DNA of 64,000 nt from Periconia sp. R9002 (taxonomy: Eukaryota; Ascomycota; Dothideomycetes; Pleosporales; Periconiaceae). Each line of letters opens with the position of its first letter. Position 1 is the first letter of the stretch. The DNA lies in contig JAMAHW010000029.1 in NCBI GenBank assembly GCA_023627715.1, forward strand, positions 186,001 to 250,000, written 5' to 3'. The notes beneath the pieces were generated by a model. The model worked only from the letters and a program-made list of their open reading frames with translations. It was not told the DNA's origin and did not search any database. Both the position numbers and the translations under genes were made by a program. Shown piece after piece: positions 13,654-26,322 of the stretch.

Positions 13654-16264
13654 ATGGCATCTAATCCCAACGAGAGCAATTCACTTGACCAACTCCAGTC
13701 ACCAGAACAGATCGAACTTCTCGACACCATCGACAAGCTTCGCAACCAAGGTCTCGCAGACCACAACATCAGTCTTCCCCAATTGATCGTTTGTGGAGAT
13801 CAATCCTCCGGCAAAAGCTCAGTGCTTGAGGGCATCACACGTCTCAAATTCCCGACTCGAGATGGTGTTTGCACCACATTTGCGACAGAATTGATTCTAC
13901 GGAAGGATTCTAAAGTGGCCATATCATGCACTATTGTCCCCACCAAAAACCGCAAATTATCCCAAAAAGACGAGCTCTCAAAGTTCCAGCGGGGCTACTC
14001 CTCTCCCGAAGATTTCAACTTTCCGGCACTCATAGATGATGCGAGGGAATGCATGGCATTCGGCGCAGGACCTACGAGTGGCATGTTTTTTGAAGATGTC
14101 TTGCAAATTAAGTACTCCGGCCCTGATCTTCCATCCTTGACCATTGTCGACTTGCCGGGTATCATTCAGCACCAGGTGAAGGCGTCAAACGGCCCAGAAA
14201 CAGTTCTCAGACTTGTCAAACGCTACATGGCCGACGAGAAATCCATTATTCTGGCCGTCATCCATGCAAAAAGCGATCTCGAAACCCAGAGCGTCCTCAA
14301 ATACGTCAGAGAATACGACCCTTCCGCATCGCGCACCATGGGAATCATCACAAAGCCTGACAAAATTGACGCCGGGTCTGCAAGCGAGCAACACTTCTTG
14401 AGTTTGGCACGGAATGAGTCTATGGTACTCGACTTGGGCTGGCATGTAGTCCGGAATCGAGATTATGGTGAGCTCGAGAAGACTGATGCCGAAAGGGATG
14501 AAGCAGAGAAGCAGTTCTTCAACACTGGCGTCTGGGCATCGCTACCTCGCGCGAATGTCGCCATCGAAACACTGAGGACAAAGCTGTCACGTGTTTTGCT
14601 CAATCACATTAGGAAGGAACTACCGTCACTCACCGCCGCTATTCAGAACGCAATCGCCGCCACCGAGACTTCCCTCAAGGTACTCGGCAAACCTCGAGAT
14701 GATTCCCAACAGCAGCGTAATTTCCTGATGAGTAAAGCAGCAAGGTTCCAAACACTCACTGCCGATGCACTCCGAAGCTTATACAACGACCCCTTCTTTG
14801 CCGTCCCCGACAAACGATCTGTGCCCCCAACACGCCTACGCACTGTAGTACAAAATCTAAATATCAACTTCATGCGCGCTATGTACAGCAAAGGACACCA
14901 ATTCCAAATTGTCGAGGAGTCAAGTTTTGTTGGCGGTAGCGGTTGGGGTACAATCACCGAAGTAGACAACTACGACAACCTCCCGAACCCCATCAAAATC
15001 ACACGAAGCGCATATCTTAAAGACATCGAGACGCAAGTAAGCCTGAGTCGACCTTCTGGCATCGCGACCATCGTCAATGCATTCGTCATTGCAGAAGTTT
15101 TCCGAGATCAATCCCGGCCCTGGGAAGCCATAGCCCAAAAACATCTGAACGACGTATGCGAAGCCGTGAAGGCGTATATCCACGAGAGTTTGAGCAGCTC
15201 CATGGATACCCAAACATATGGGGCGCTTATGGACGAGCTCATTGTGCCGGAGCTGGACAAGAGACAGCGGCAACTGGACGAGAAGCTCCGAGAGCTTTTG
15301 GATCCGTACAAGTATCGGGAGCCTCTCATCTACGATCCAACTTTCGATCATGACTTGTATCAGCTGAGAGTGAAAAGACATCTTAACACCCCACAGAATG
15401 GTGGCGGGGCTGGTTCTAAGAAGAGTAATGGTTCATCACAGCTGTTGATGGAGTCGCCCGATGATAACTTCACGTGTCGCGAGATACTCGATCTGATGAG
15501 CACGTATTACAAGGTAAGACCCACTCTTTCAACGAACGATTACAATGAACTTACCCCGCGACTCCCAGAAATCAATCTCGGTATTCATCAGCAACGTCAC
15601 CGTCCTTGGAATCGAAAGCTGCCTCATAACCGACCTTCCATCCCTTCTCAGCCCAGAACTCGTCTTGAACATGAACGAAGAAACGCTCGAAGCAATAGCC
15701 GCCGAGTCCAAGGAGATTCGTGATAAGCGTACCCAGGAGAAGGACAAGCTGCAAGTGCTGCGGAGTGGGAAGCACATCTTGGATTCGCAGGCGAGGAAAT
15801 CCGGGAAGAGTGAGTGACCTTTTTCTCCCCCATCCGGCTAACAAAACGAAGATGGACTGATAAATGACAATCTAGACATCTACAGCACCCCAGCGCGTCT
15901 CCAACGTAGATCGTCATCGCCCAGCACGCCCATAGCCATGAGACCACGAACACCCGTGTCAGTCCACGTGTCTTCTCACGATGGGGGTAATCCGCCGCCC
16001 CTTTCTCTTGCAAACAATCCAAGGTTTCTCGATGCTGACAAGTTATCTTCTCTAGTTGACAGCCTCTCCTCGAGTTTCAACAAAATCAACATGACTCCAC
16101 CCGCCAAAATGGCGGAAAAGAATACACACTTGCATCACAGCAGAGTGCCGCTGACGCCTCCCAAGAGCCCCGGGACGACGCTGCCTTCGCGCGAGAGACC
16201 CGCTTGGCGGAGGAATATGATGGCTGCTGTTGAGGACGCTGCGGATTTGGAGGAGGAGTTGTGA
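13654..16264 (+). CDS. Dynamin-family large GTPase
   Basis: Predicted 829 residues from exons 13654..15513, 15569..15809 and 15876..16264 (2490 nt). The G domain is complete: P-loop GDQSSGKSS (48-56), CTTF switch region, DLPG (166-169) and TKPD (233-236). A stalk region follows. A GTPase effector domain runs across the second junction (LMSTYYK-KSISVFISNVTVLGIESCL). The last 110 residues are a Ser/Pro/Arg-rich disordered tail. There is no pleckstrin homology domain or mitochondrial leader, so it resembles the Mx/Vps1-like cytosolic dynamins that are multiplied in filamentous fungi rather than Dnm1 or Mgm1. Role unknown; membrane scission or remodelling is inferred. A TATA box sits 128 nt upstream. 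Confidence 0.92.
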
Positions 16265-17186
16265 AGAGAAATGTCGATGCGTTTGTTTTGGTGTATACTA
16301 TCCGCGCACCTAGCTTATCCCGTAAGGATAGTTACTTTTCTGTCTTTTTCATTTTTCTCTCAGGGGTATGTGTATGTGTGGATCTTGGGGGTTTCTGGGG
16401 GAATTAGATATGGACAATGTTTTTCTGTTTCGTTTAATAGATTAATATCTCACCACACCTTTATTGTTATGGTTTCTGCATATAACTTCGTTCACAGCCT
16501 CCCCCCGCAAGAGTCACAAACGCAGTAGTAGCGATAACAACTCACCTCACCTCACCTCACACAGAGAAACAGAAAGTTCGACATAGAGACAGGTCGGACA
16601 ATACTCACCGTGTATCAAGTCCCCTCCTCCCTGAACGACAATCAGAACAAAAGTTATATCATATACCTACATGTATATCAAGAACTTCTCCATCGAGCAA
16701 AAACGACAAGCACTTATAAAAACGCGAACGTATAGATGTGTACCTAGGTACGCGCAAAAGAAGCGAAAACGTGAAGAATGTAAGTAAACACGAAAAATCA
16801 ATTACTATTTTTGAGCAAATAGATAAATAGATGAGCAGCAGCATAGCGCAAAAGCAAACAAACAAACAAACGCTCCGAGAGAGGTATAAAACTTTAGTTA
16901 AGTAAGTAGGTAGGGGGCCTACTATGTATGTACGCTCGAACGCTAAAGGAAATGAAGAAGAAAAAAGGAAACTGGCATCCAATTATACAAAACAGCAACC
17001 GAAAAGAAAGAGAAGAAAAAAAGGCAAACCGTAAACGAACATTTAAAAAAAAAACCCTCATTATAGTCATGTTTCCCATCATCGCGAATCATTAGAGTCC
17101 ACCTTTTTTTTCGTATCCCAGTCTCTTTCTCCTGCCTCGCACTCTCCCTCCCTGAGCTGTATCAAGTTTTCTTTTCTCTCTCTTCT
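16265..17186. other. Intergenic between convergent dynamin-like and PhoD-like genes
   Basis: About 920 nt with no gene. It holds a perfect (CTCAC)4 tandem repeat at 16541-16560, a 12-nt palindrome GTACCTAGGTAC at 16740-16751 and A-rich and CT-rich tracts close to the PhoD-like stop. Confidence 0.5.
16541..16560. repeat. (CTCAC)4 microsatellite
   Basis: Four perfect copies of CTCAC in the 3' flank of the dynamin-like gene; a short simple-sequence repeat with no inferred function. Confidence 0.6.
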
Positions 17187-20100
17187 CTACTTCCAAATCT
17201 GCCACTTCTTCTTCTTGGGCAGGACGAAGGAATTCCGACTCGTCTTCTCGTCTCCCGTGTCATAGCTTCTCAAGCTATCATCGTCGTCATCGTCGTCCTC
17301 TTCCTCACTATCTGCGTAGCGGCCTTGACCCAGATACTTTGCGCCAACGCCCGCAGAGACAGCACGTCCCGTGTGTCCAAAGTATCCGTCGCTGCTATCG
17401 TTGCGCGGCTGTACGTGGCCGCGAGCATAAGGCGACCCGGGTCCCGCGCCGACGATGGCTGGGTGGGGTGGGTAGGAGTCGCGTTTGGATCGTGCGGGCG
17501 TGTGAGTAGCCACGTGTGCATCGTGTTCGAAGCGGTCGCCGCGGTGCTGGTTCAGGATACCGCCCATGCTTCGCCTGTGCGCCTTGGGCTCGTCATGGTC
17601 CAGCTCGTCGCTGCGTGTCGGCGCTGGAAGCTGAGATTTGTGGGAGGAGTTGTAGTTCGGTTGGCGGTTCGAGTTGGATCGGGACGGCACTGCCATGGTT
17701 TGCGTCTGGAGGTTGTCGTAGTTTGTCACGGGTGCGGAGCTGTGTCGTTTTGCTGCAACAGATTCCCAAGCAGAAGATCGATGGTGAGGAGCTTGCACGG
17801 GTTGGTGGGTGTCGATGCTTTGGCGGCGGTCTGCTGGGCCGGGTACACGCCCTTGATCTACGACAGGCGGTGGATTAGCACCATAGTTATGAGAGGGCTG
17901 GGACTGGGAAGAGGCGCGCTTTCGGGAGGCAAAGCCTGGGAGTAATATCCTGGGCCCGACTTTATACCTTTGGCGAGCGCGTTCTTCCTCGTCCAGCTCC
18001 TCCTCACTGTGGCTCTCATTGAGTGAATTCTCAGAATGAGAATAGCCATCATCGCCCACTACACGATGACGTCGACCACCTTTGAGGGAGCCGAATATGC
18101 TCTTAATGCGTGTTTTCTGGGGTGCTTTCTCAAAATCGTCTCCTTCTGGCGCAGTGGAGTCAAGTGCTGGCACAATGAGCCGGTAAGGTGCTGTTATCCC
18201 TGCAGGATCGTTCTGTGATACTTCGAGATTCAAGCATATGTCGAGGCCCCCTTCCAAATTGATATATTCCGATACACCTCTCTTACCCATCAGACTGGGT
18301 CGGCGATGGAAGTTAGACGGTCGCTCGCTAGAATGACTTTCTCGAGCAACTGCACTGCGAGGTTGAGGCACGCTATGCGATGAGCTAGGCGCATCGCGTT
18401 CATCCATAGAAGCCCTCCGTCGAAAGAGTGACGATAGTGAGTTGCGACGAGACCTTGCGGGCCGTTCGGGTGAGAACGATGATTGAGGGACAGTCTGTCT
18501 CTCATCGGCTTCAGCATTAGCAGGATTGTTGTAGTATGACAATGGTGGGCCACGCCCTCTCCTGCTACCACCTTCACTCATGCGCCGCACCAGTTTTCCA
18601 GGAGTATAGTTTGAGAGTGTCCTTGTAAGTCTTGGCCCTTCTGGAGTGGGCGATGAAGGGGGTGTAAATCCAGGTTTCCATTCTCGTAAGCTGCACCAGT
18701 TGCGTCGCTGGAGAAGGTAATTGTTGTTTCTCTTCTTGCCGTCGACATCATGAGAGAAGATAGGAATCATGTGCTCATCGGTCTCGGCATCAAGATGATG
18801 AACCTTGTTGCGTTTGTTGATGATGTCTGCCATCATTTCTGGAGGAGGCGTGTTGACGATGGCTGACGAGATCACGTTGGGCATATATCTATGATCCTTG
18901 TCTTTCGCGATGCCGAGTTTCTTGTTGCTGTAAAACTGACCAATGGCGGCAAGGTGTACATCACCCCCGAGAATCGTTACGCGGACTGATTTGGTCTTTG
19001 CGATGTGTTGGAGCTCTCTAATGAGCCAGCCTCTTTCTTCTTTGTGATGCCTTGCTGTCCAGTGGTCGTCTAGGTCATCCAGGATTTCAATACCGCCGTC
19101 AAATTTGTTAACAAAATTGCCCAGTACGCCAGTACGTCCAAGGGCTCTGATGGGCTCCTGTACCACCCTGCTGGTAAGTACGTTCTCGAGAAAGTTGAGT
19201 CGGGGGTATGCAATGGGAACACCAAGCATAACCACCAAATGTTTAGTCTCGCCTTTGATGACTTCTGCTTCGATGCGATCAAAGATGATATCGTATGAGT
19301 CTTCGGTGATGATCTCGTCCAACCGACGCTCAGTCCGACAATCCATCCCCACGAAAGCAACTTGACGTCCAAGATGCATGAACACACTGCGCGATTTCTG
19401 GTTGATATACGGCCCAGGATGAGCGCCGATGATCCACGAGGGCTCGGTCGCCTCAGTCTCAGCCACAACAGACTGATGTTGGAAAAGAAGATAGTATTTG
19501 TATGCAACAGCGCCTAAGCCTGTAAAGACTGGCGTCTGCATCCAGGCGTGTGAATATGATCCATATCCCTGTTCAAGTTAGTCATATTATCTTCAACATA
19601 AAAACGGATAGACTTACATCAATGATGTCATGGTCATCCCAGATGTTGACCATCGGGATCTGAGAATTGGCCATACCGAAGAGGCCTTGGGAAAACCACA
19701 TGCAATACCGATCTAGATAGAATTGTTCCAGCTCGTTCTGCAGCTCCGACGAAAATGGCATCTTGGATTTTTGCACCGCATTCCTGCTTTCAGACCATTG
19801 CCTGAAGAGAGTAGTGTCTCTGGTGACAGCGTCGTTGTATATCTGATCGCCTCCACCAAGCATCACGTGGAACGGGCGAGTCTGATGACTGTTCAAAACA
19901 TCGCGCCACATAGGGTCAGGCCCACAAAATTGTTTTGAGTCCACACTCAAAGAGAAGCCATTACAGCTATGGAACATGACGTTCATCGTTTCACCTTTGG
20001 CTGGTACCCAGAAGCCAATCGCAGGTCCACGATTGATCCTGTAGGCAATGCGTGCTTGGGAATTTCCGAGCTCAACCTCAAGATTGAAACGCCAAAAAGT

Positions 20101-22281
20101 CACCCCGCGTTCCATGTGAAGGCGTATCCCAGGAATCTCCCGTACTTTACCCAACTTCTCACCATCCTTCTTACGAATCCGAGAGGTTCTTTCGACACCC
20201 GGTCCGACTTCTGAAAACAGGCCTGAATCGTTCTCGATGCAAGATATGTCTTCATTTTCCGGAATCTCGGCGATGGGTCTCGTGTATAAAGTCTTTCCCG
20301 TCCGTGAAACCTTGACCTGGCCTTCGAGGGGGTCCACATAAGCTGGGTGAAGACTGTCGTCCTTCACCTCAGCTGGAGGAGGAGGCAACAGATCCATTGG
20401 CTGTTTGAAGAGTCGTAGCACTGGTGGTTTCTGGTATGATGATTGCTCGTCAACAGTTACAATCATAACACTACCGCGCCAAACTTCACGCTCTTTCCCA
20501 ACGCGACTTTTGTCTCTGCGAAGACCGGTGTAGCGGAGAAGCGGGCCACACTTCAGATGGAGGGGCGGGTTGAAACTTGTTTGTGTGGTGGGAGGATCTG
20601 CATACCCATCGTAGGTCGGCTCAGCATATCCGCCACTGCTTGAACGTCGCCGACGAGTTGACGTGCTTTCTTCCCACCAGGCTTTATTTACACTGTTCGA
20701 CCTCCGGGGTGTAGTATCCAAATCTAGATCATCTTCAACGAGTGGAACAATTGGAGCGTTTTTCCATTCATCCAGCATTGGAGGCTCGATATAACGTCTG
20801 TCCGGGTCACCACCGTGTGCAAACACATCGGGCAAATTTCTGTCGATTTCTTTGACTCCGTTTGAATCAACATAAGACAGCTCGTCTGCAAATCCAACAC
20901 TCCGGCGATTGGGATTTGGCGCAGATGCACTGAGGTGATCAGTTCCATTCGCACCATTGTATAGGTCGTCGTGTTGTTGCTGTTGCTGTTGCTGTTGGTG
21001 CTCTAATTGTTTTTGCGCCGCGAGAATGCCTCGACTATCCCTTTTCCTATCGGTAACCGAACCATTTTTGAGCGCTGATGCCACGTTTTTCGAAGATAGT
21101 TCGTCCTGATATTGAGGGGTATCAACCCCATACAATCCTAACCCAGTAGGCACAGGTGCAGAATTGTGCTCACCCCTTTCACGAGGCTGGTCTGCCGCAG
21201 TCCTGTCCCGGAAGCTGCCAGATCCTCGCGCAACCCCGATAGCCTCTTTTCCTTTCACGCTCGTTTGACGCGCTACATTGGGATCAGGATGGTGTAGGCT
21301 GTGCCTTTGTTGCTGAGAACCATGAGGAGTACGTTTGTGTTGAGATGGTACTCGATGAGGACCCGTGGGTGTTTTCTTCATTGATGGGTCCCAAGGATCG
21401 CTCAAGTCATAGTTGAGCTCATCGTCGGTATCGCTTAGAACTTCACTATCAGGCAGGGGCTTGCGTGCAGGCATGGATACATGGCGTTTGTTACTTGCTG
21501 TTCTGATTGGAGCTTGCGCAACCGGGATGGGTCCAGAGGTAACGCGCTGTTGTTTTGCAGCGGCTTCTCGCGCCCGACGAGCACGCATTTCCGCTTCGGC
21601 CTTCTCTTGGGCAGCCAGCTCAATCTCAAGTATCCTTGCTCGTCGTTCCTCCTTACTAATATCGTCCAATTTACCCTCAAGTTTCTGGAGCGGCGATCTA
21701 TCTGGGACAGACGGTCTCCGTGTTGGATCTCGTTTAGCTGAAGATTCTACCGTACCCGAGAGAGGTTCAACGGGTTGGTATGGGGGAGACCGCAAATGCT
21801 GCAATCTCTCGGCAGGTATTGTGAGATTGGGTTGCTGCCTTGCAATTGTGTGTATAGTAGGATCGCGCGAGCGGCCAGAGTGGGAGCGAGTAGGGGCTCT
21901 GGAGCTACCTTTGGGCGCATAAGGGTCCCGGTAAGAGGTGGGTGGAGGGCCTCGAGGCACATCTGGGGCGGCGGGCAGCGGATCGGCCGTTGGACCACCA
22001 TTAGGTGCAGACGGAATCTGTTGGCTTTGTCGCCGGCGATGGGAAGAAATCCGGGCACCACCGTTACTGGCAGGTGCGGTAGCGATGGGGCGGGCAGAAT
22101 TGCTGGATATAGGGTTTGAGGATTGGACTGGTAACGGTGGACCCTGACCTGGAGCTTGAACTTGACCCTGGCTATACGCAGGAGCGGGTTGAGCATCCAT
22201 GGGGCGTCTGTAGCTGGCACCTTTCTTTGAATAGCCGTCAGGAAGCGGTTGGGAAAGATTGGCGGTGCGCGAGATTTCCAT
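17187..22281 (-). CDS. PhoD-like metallophosphatase with very long disordered regions
   Basis: Predicted 1681-residue protein from two exons, 22281..19618 and 19568..17187 (5046 nt), separated by a 49-nt intron that falls exactly within the active-site motif WDDHDIID|GYGSY. The N-terminal 600 residues are low-complexity (Pro/Ser/Arg-rich, coiled-coil stretch of Glu/Arg/Ala, an eight-Gln run near 20990). The catalytic part carries GGGDQIYND, NIWDDHDIID and TILGGDVHLAAIGQFYS, the metal-binding signatures of fungal PhoD-like phosphatases. The C-terminal 500 residues are again disordered, with an acidic Asp/Glu run and a basic end (KKKKWQIWK). There is no signal peptide or membrane helix, so it is probably cytosolic or membrane-peripheral. 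Substrate unknown. It is divergent from KEX2. Confidence 0.9.
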
Positions 22282-23790
22282 GCTACCACCGGTTCATGAG
22301 CTCGTAAGGATCGCGGTCGATGGGGATTAACAACGGCAAGTTGTCAATGGGCAGGGAGAATGCGCAATGCGATGCGATGCAATGTCACACTATGGTATTA
22401 TCGCATTGGAGAAGAGTCACGGCCGTGAGAGGTTTGGTGTGCTTGTGCTATGCGCGGGGCTGAAATGGGATGAAATGCGATTGCAGTCTGCGGTGTGCGG
22501 GATGGGGAGTTTGGAGAGGACAATAGTCAGACAAGGTTAAAAAAAAGTATATTCTGAGTCCAAGAGTATGTACATGTGCAGGGTGCAGGGAGGAAGGGAA
22601 GAGCAGGTAAGTAAGTACTTGGTGAGGTATTCAAGATCGGGGCGGCCAGCGCATCACCCTTCGGAAGCCTTTGGTGGAGAAATAATGGAGGCAGGAACCC
22701 CAGCCACCCAGAGAAGAGAGGCCAAGGCAGGCACGCAGGGCAGGTAGTCCCCGTCCTCCAAGGAAGCGAGCGCGGGTAGGTAGACTAGGTGTGTACTAAA
22801 ATCTATCCTCACCTTGAAGCCATTCGGCGCCAACTCACCGCTGCTTTGGATTCTTTGTCTGCTCCATGTTTGTCCCGTAAGTTGATGCAAGTTTGTCATA
22901 CGCGAGCCTGGATACGTGCATGCAGCAGTTCATTCACCTGGTCACTGCAAGCAAAGCACATCAATCATCAGATGGATCGATTCAAGGGGCTGGTGATGTG
23001 GCGTAGCGCGTGTGGCTCGTGAGCGTGACTAATCCAATCATAGGCCCTGGCGCTTTCCCTTTCCGCCTTCAAACTCCCGTCAAAAAGTGGAGCTGAAAGG
23101 TCAAGGTGGCTCTTTCGAGCAAGTCAAGTCACGTGCGGTGCCCTTGAAGCCAGGCTGGAACCTCTACATGGCAACCAACCTTAGCTACATGCATATGGAT
23201 GTAGGTACCTGTATTTGTGTTGTTAGACGTACATGTTAATCGAATATTTCAACTCTTATAATTATCCTCTTTCATCTTCAAGGCTTTTGGATCTCTACAT
23301 GGAGTTTGGCTCTTACATGTACACGCCAGCAAGCCTCGACTCGACAATCGACCGCAGGAACAAAGCGTGTTTCACGCGCCCTCAAATCCCGCCTCGCTCT
23401 CCATAGATAATCACAGCAATACCACGCATCTTGTGCTGCCTCTTCGTCATTACTTCACTCTTTTGTACATAGTCGACACCGCAGTTCGTCGTGCAAAGCA
23501 TCCCATCGATAATCCGTCAGATTTGTTCACGTACAGCCCCAGCTTACGACTAGCTGGCCGATCCCCGAAGACCCTTGCTCCTGCGACCTAGGAACCTTTT
23601 CTCTCCGCTCCGTCTCTCTCCTCTTCCAACCACAACGTGCCGACAACCTCTTTGCATCTTCCTCGTCCCTGGCGCACCACCGCTCTTTCACAGTTTCATC
23701 GCTCCTTCACAACCATACCGCCTTCCTTTGCCTCGTGCATAATCCGTCTGCGCATGCTTCGATAACGGTCCGGTACCCTCACTCAGCACC
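22282..23790. promoter_or_regulatory. Divergent promoter region, PhoD-like gene / KEX2
   Basis: 1.5 kb between two divergent start codons. It has purine-rich DNA on the PhoD-like side and a long C/T-rich leader (about 23595-23790) before KEX2. Short open frames here lack family signal. No RNA gene seen. Confidence 0.5.
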
Positions 23791-26322
23791 ATGCGCCTCC
23801 TCGGATTCTGGAGTTTGCTTTCAGTAGCCACGCTGGCGTCGGCAACTCATCTTCCGCCACGAAACTACTCTTCTCACGATTACTACGCTGTTCACCTTTC
23901 CTCGTCCACGTCGCCCGAAGAGTTGGCCGCCCACTTAGGCCTCACATATGAAGGTCCCTTGAGTGCGATCCAAGATCACCACGTGTTCAAAGCGCCGAAG
24001 CACCAGAATGATATCGTAGACGAGGCTTTGCAGGAGCTCAAGCGGCGGCGAAAGAAGCGAGAAGTAGGAGAGGACTTTCACGTCTTGGACAGCGTTCACT
24101 TCACACAAAAACAAAAGCTAAAGCCGAGACATTGGAAACGAGGCATCATACCGGAGCCACCCGCCGGCCACACGCTCCGTCAAAATATCGCCGTTCATGG
24201 CAATCAAGAAGCCGTGAGAACCCAACAAAAGATCGCTGATACTCTAGAGATCAAAGATCCCATCTTCAATGAACAGTGGCACATTTTCAACACGAAAACC
24301 CCCGGGAATGATGTCAATGTCACCGATGTATGGATGCAGGGTATCACGGGCAAGAATGTCACCGCTTGCATTGTCGACGATGGTTTGGACATGGATAGTA
24401 GAGATCTCAAAGACAACTTCTTTGCCGAGGGTTCCTACGACTTCAACGATAATGATCCGCTTCCAAAGCCCCGACTCTCCGACGATCGACATGGCACGCG
24501 CTGTGCTGGCGAAGTCTCCGCTGGTCGAAACGATGCTTGTGGAGTTGGGTTGGCATACGACTCAAAGATATCTGGTGTGCGCATTCTTTCGGGTGATATT
24601 TCGGACATGGATGAAGCGAGTGCCATCAATTACAAGCTCCAGGACAATCACATATATTCTTGTTCTTGGGGTCCGCCTGACGATGGCAAGACCATGCAAG
24701 CACCTGGGATCCTGATTAAGAGAGCTATGGTTACCGCCATTCAACAAGGCCGCGGTGGCAGAGGCTCCATTTACGTGTTCGCCGCAGGTAATGGCGCCAA
24801 TAACGACGACAACTGCAACTTTGATGGTTACACAAACAGCATTTATAGCATCACAGTCGGCGCGATCGACCAGAACAATCAACACCCTTACTACTCCGAA
24901 GCCTGCTCGGCACAACTGGTTGTAACCTACAGCAGCGGAGGTGGCGAATCCATTCATACAACCGATGTTGGCGCTAACCAGTGTACTTCGTCTCACGGTG
25001 GTACCTCCGCTGCTGGTCCCATCGCCGTTGGCGTATACGCTCTTGTACTATCTGCTCGTCCTGAGTTGACCTGGCGTGATTTGCAATGGCTCACTGTCAC
25101 CACAGCCGTACCTTTCGATCAGCCTAGTGACTGGACAAAGACCCCGGGTATGGGCCGCAATTTTAGTCATCAATTCGGATATGGAAAGCTGGATGCATAT
25201 GCAATCGTTGAAGCAGCCAAGACATGGAAGCTGGTCAAACCTCAGGCGTGGTTCTACTCTCCATGGATGCACGTTAATCAGTCCATCCCACAAGGCGACA
25301 AAGGGCTTGCCAGCTCCTTTGAAGTCACGGAGCAAATGCTCAAAGACGCCAATCTCGAGCGCGTCGAACATATTACAGTGACGATGAACGTAGAACACCA
25401 GCGACGCGGAGATCTCAGCGTTGAGTTGAAAAGTCCCGAGGGCATGATCAGCCATCTTGCTACGGCCCGCCGCGATGACGAGGACATCCGCGGCTACGAC
25501 GACTGGACATTCATGAGCGTAGCGCATTGGGGTGAGAAGGGTGTCGGCAAGTGGACGGTTGTCCTCAAGGATACCAAAGTCAATGACAAAACGGGAAATT
25601 TCACTGATTGGAAGTTGAGACTCTGGGGTGAAAGTATCGATGCTTCGAAGTCGAAGCTGCTACCCCTGCCTAACGCAAATGACGATGATGATCACGATGT
25701 CATCGACGGCCACCCAGCTGTTACCACCTCTGTCAGCGTGCCTACTGGCACTCCGATCTCTGTCAACCCATCAGACCTACCTACTCGCCCAGTGAACCAA
25801 AAACCTACTGATGGGGCACAAGTTGCACCGACTGCAACTGCGACGTCAGCTGCCGCATCTGCCACTGCAGCTCCAGATAACTTTCTGCCTTCCATCTTCC
25901 CTACCTTCGGCGTGTCCAAGCGCACGCAAATATGGATTTATGGAAGCATTGGACTCATTATCGTCTTCTTTGCGGGCCTGGGCACTTATTTCTATCTCGC
26001 ACGACGAAAACGGCTTCAATCGAGCCGCGACAACTATGAATTCGAAATTCTGGACGAGGCAGAAGATGATGAAGGTGGTGCGCGCGCGGGTATGCTTTCA
26101 GGGGCTGGAGGACGTTCAGGCAGGCGAGCGAAGAGAGGTGGCGAACTCTACGACGCGTTTGCCGGGGAGAGTGATGAGGATCTTTTGAGCGAAAGTGAAG
26201 ACGGCGATGGACCGTACAGAGATCGCGACGAAAGCCCTTACGATGAGAAGGCACACCTGGCTGACGGAAGTGACGCAGAAGGCAGCAACGCAAGCGGCGG
26301 TTCTGCAGGGAAGAGACAATGA
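23791..26322 (+). CDS. KEX2: Kexin, Golgi pro-protein convertase
   Basis: Single-exon gene of 843 residues. A signal peptide (residues 1-18) and propeptide end at a Lys-Arg (HWKR-GIIPEPP), the likely autocatalytic site. The subtilisin-type domain has the full set: Asp196 in IVDDGLDM, His234 in DRHGTRCAGE, oxyanion Asn334 in AAGNGANN and Ser406 in HGGTSAAGP. A P-domain follows, then a Ser/Thr/Pro/Ala-rich stalk. One transmembrane helix lies at about residues 714-737, with an acidic cytosolic tail of about 105 residues that should carry the TGN-retrieval signal. It cleaves secretory proteins after Lys-Arg or Arg-Arg in the late Golgi. Length and domain order are normal for filamentous-fungal KexB/Kex2. 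Confidence 0.97.
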   Translation: MRLLGFWSLLSVATLASATHLPPRNYSSHDYYAVHLSSSTSPEELAAHLGLTYEGPLSAIQDHHVFKAPKHQNDIVDEALQELKRRRKKREVGEDFHVLDSVHFTQKQKLKPRHWKRGIIPEPPAGHTLRQNIAVHGNQEAVRTQQKIADTLEIKDPIFNEQWHIFNTKTPGNDVNVTDVWMQGITGKNVTACIVDDGLDMDSRDLKDNFFAEGSYDFNDNDPLPKPRLSDDRHGTRCAGEVSAGRNDACGVGLAYDSKISGVRILSGDISDMDEASAINYKLQDNHIYSCSWGPPDDGKTMQAPGILIKRAMVTAIQQGRGGRGSIYVFAAGNGANNDDNCNFDGYTNSIYSITVGAIDQNNQHPYYSEACSAQLVVTYSSGGGESIHTTDVGANQCTSSHGGTSAAGPIAVGVYALVLSARPELTWRDLQWLTVTTAVPFDQPSDWTKTPGMGRNFSHQFGYGKLDAYAIVEAAKTWKLVKPQAWFYSPWMHVNQSIPQGDKGLASSFEVTEQMLKDANLERVEHITVTMNVEHQRRGDLSVELKSPEGMISHLATARRDDEDIRGYDDWTFMSVAHWGEKGVGKWTVVLKDTKVNDKTGNFTDWKLRLWGESIDASKSKLLPLPNANDDDDHDVIDGHPAVTTSVSVPTGTPISVNPSDLPTRPVNQKPTDGAQVAPTATATSAAASATAAPDNFLPSIFPTFGVSKRTQIWIYGSIGLIIVFFAGLGTYFYLARRKRLQSSRDNYEFEILDEAEDDEGGARAGMLSGAGGRSGRRAKRGGELYDAFAGESDEDLLSESEDGDGPYRDRDESPYDEKAHLADGSDAEGSNASGGSAGKRQ

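Noticed and set aside
17325..17945. 206-codon plus-strand frame antisense to the PhoD-like gene
   Set aside because: Lies opposite the disordered C-terminus; Cys/Val/Arg-rich translation is typical of antisense to Ser/Pro-rich DNA.
20960..21000. CAG/CTG-type repeat in the PhoD-like gene
   Set aside because: Simply encodes a short poly-Gln run in a disordered region; not evidence of an expansion locus.
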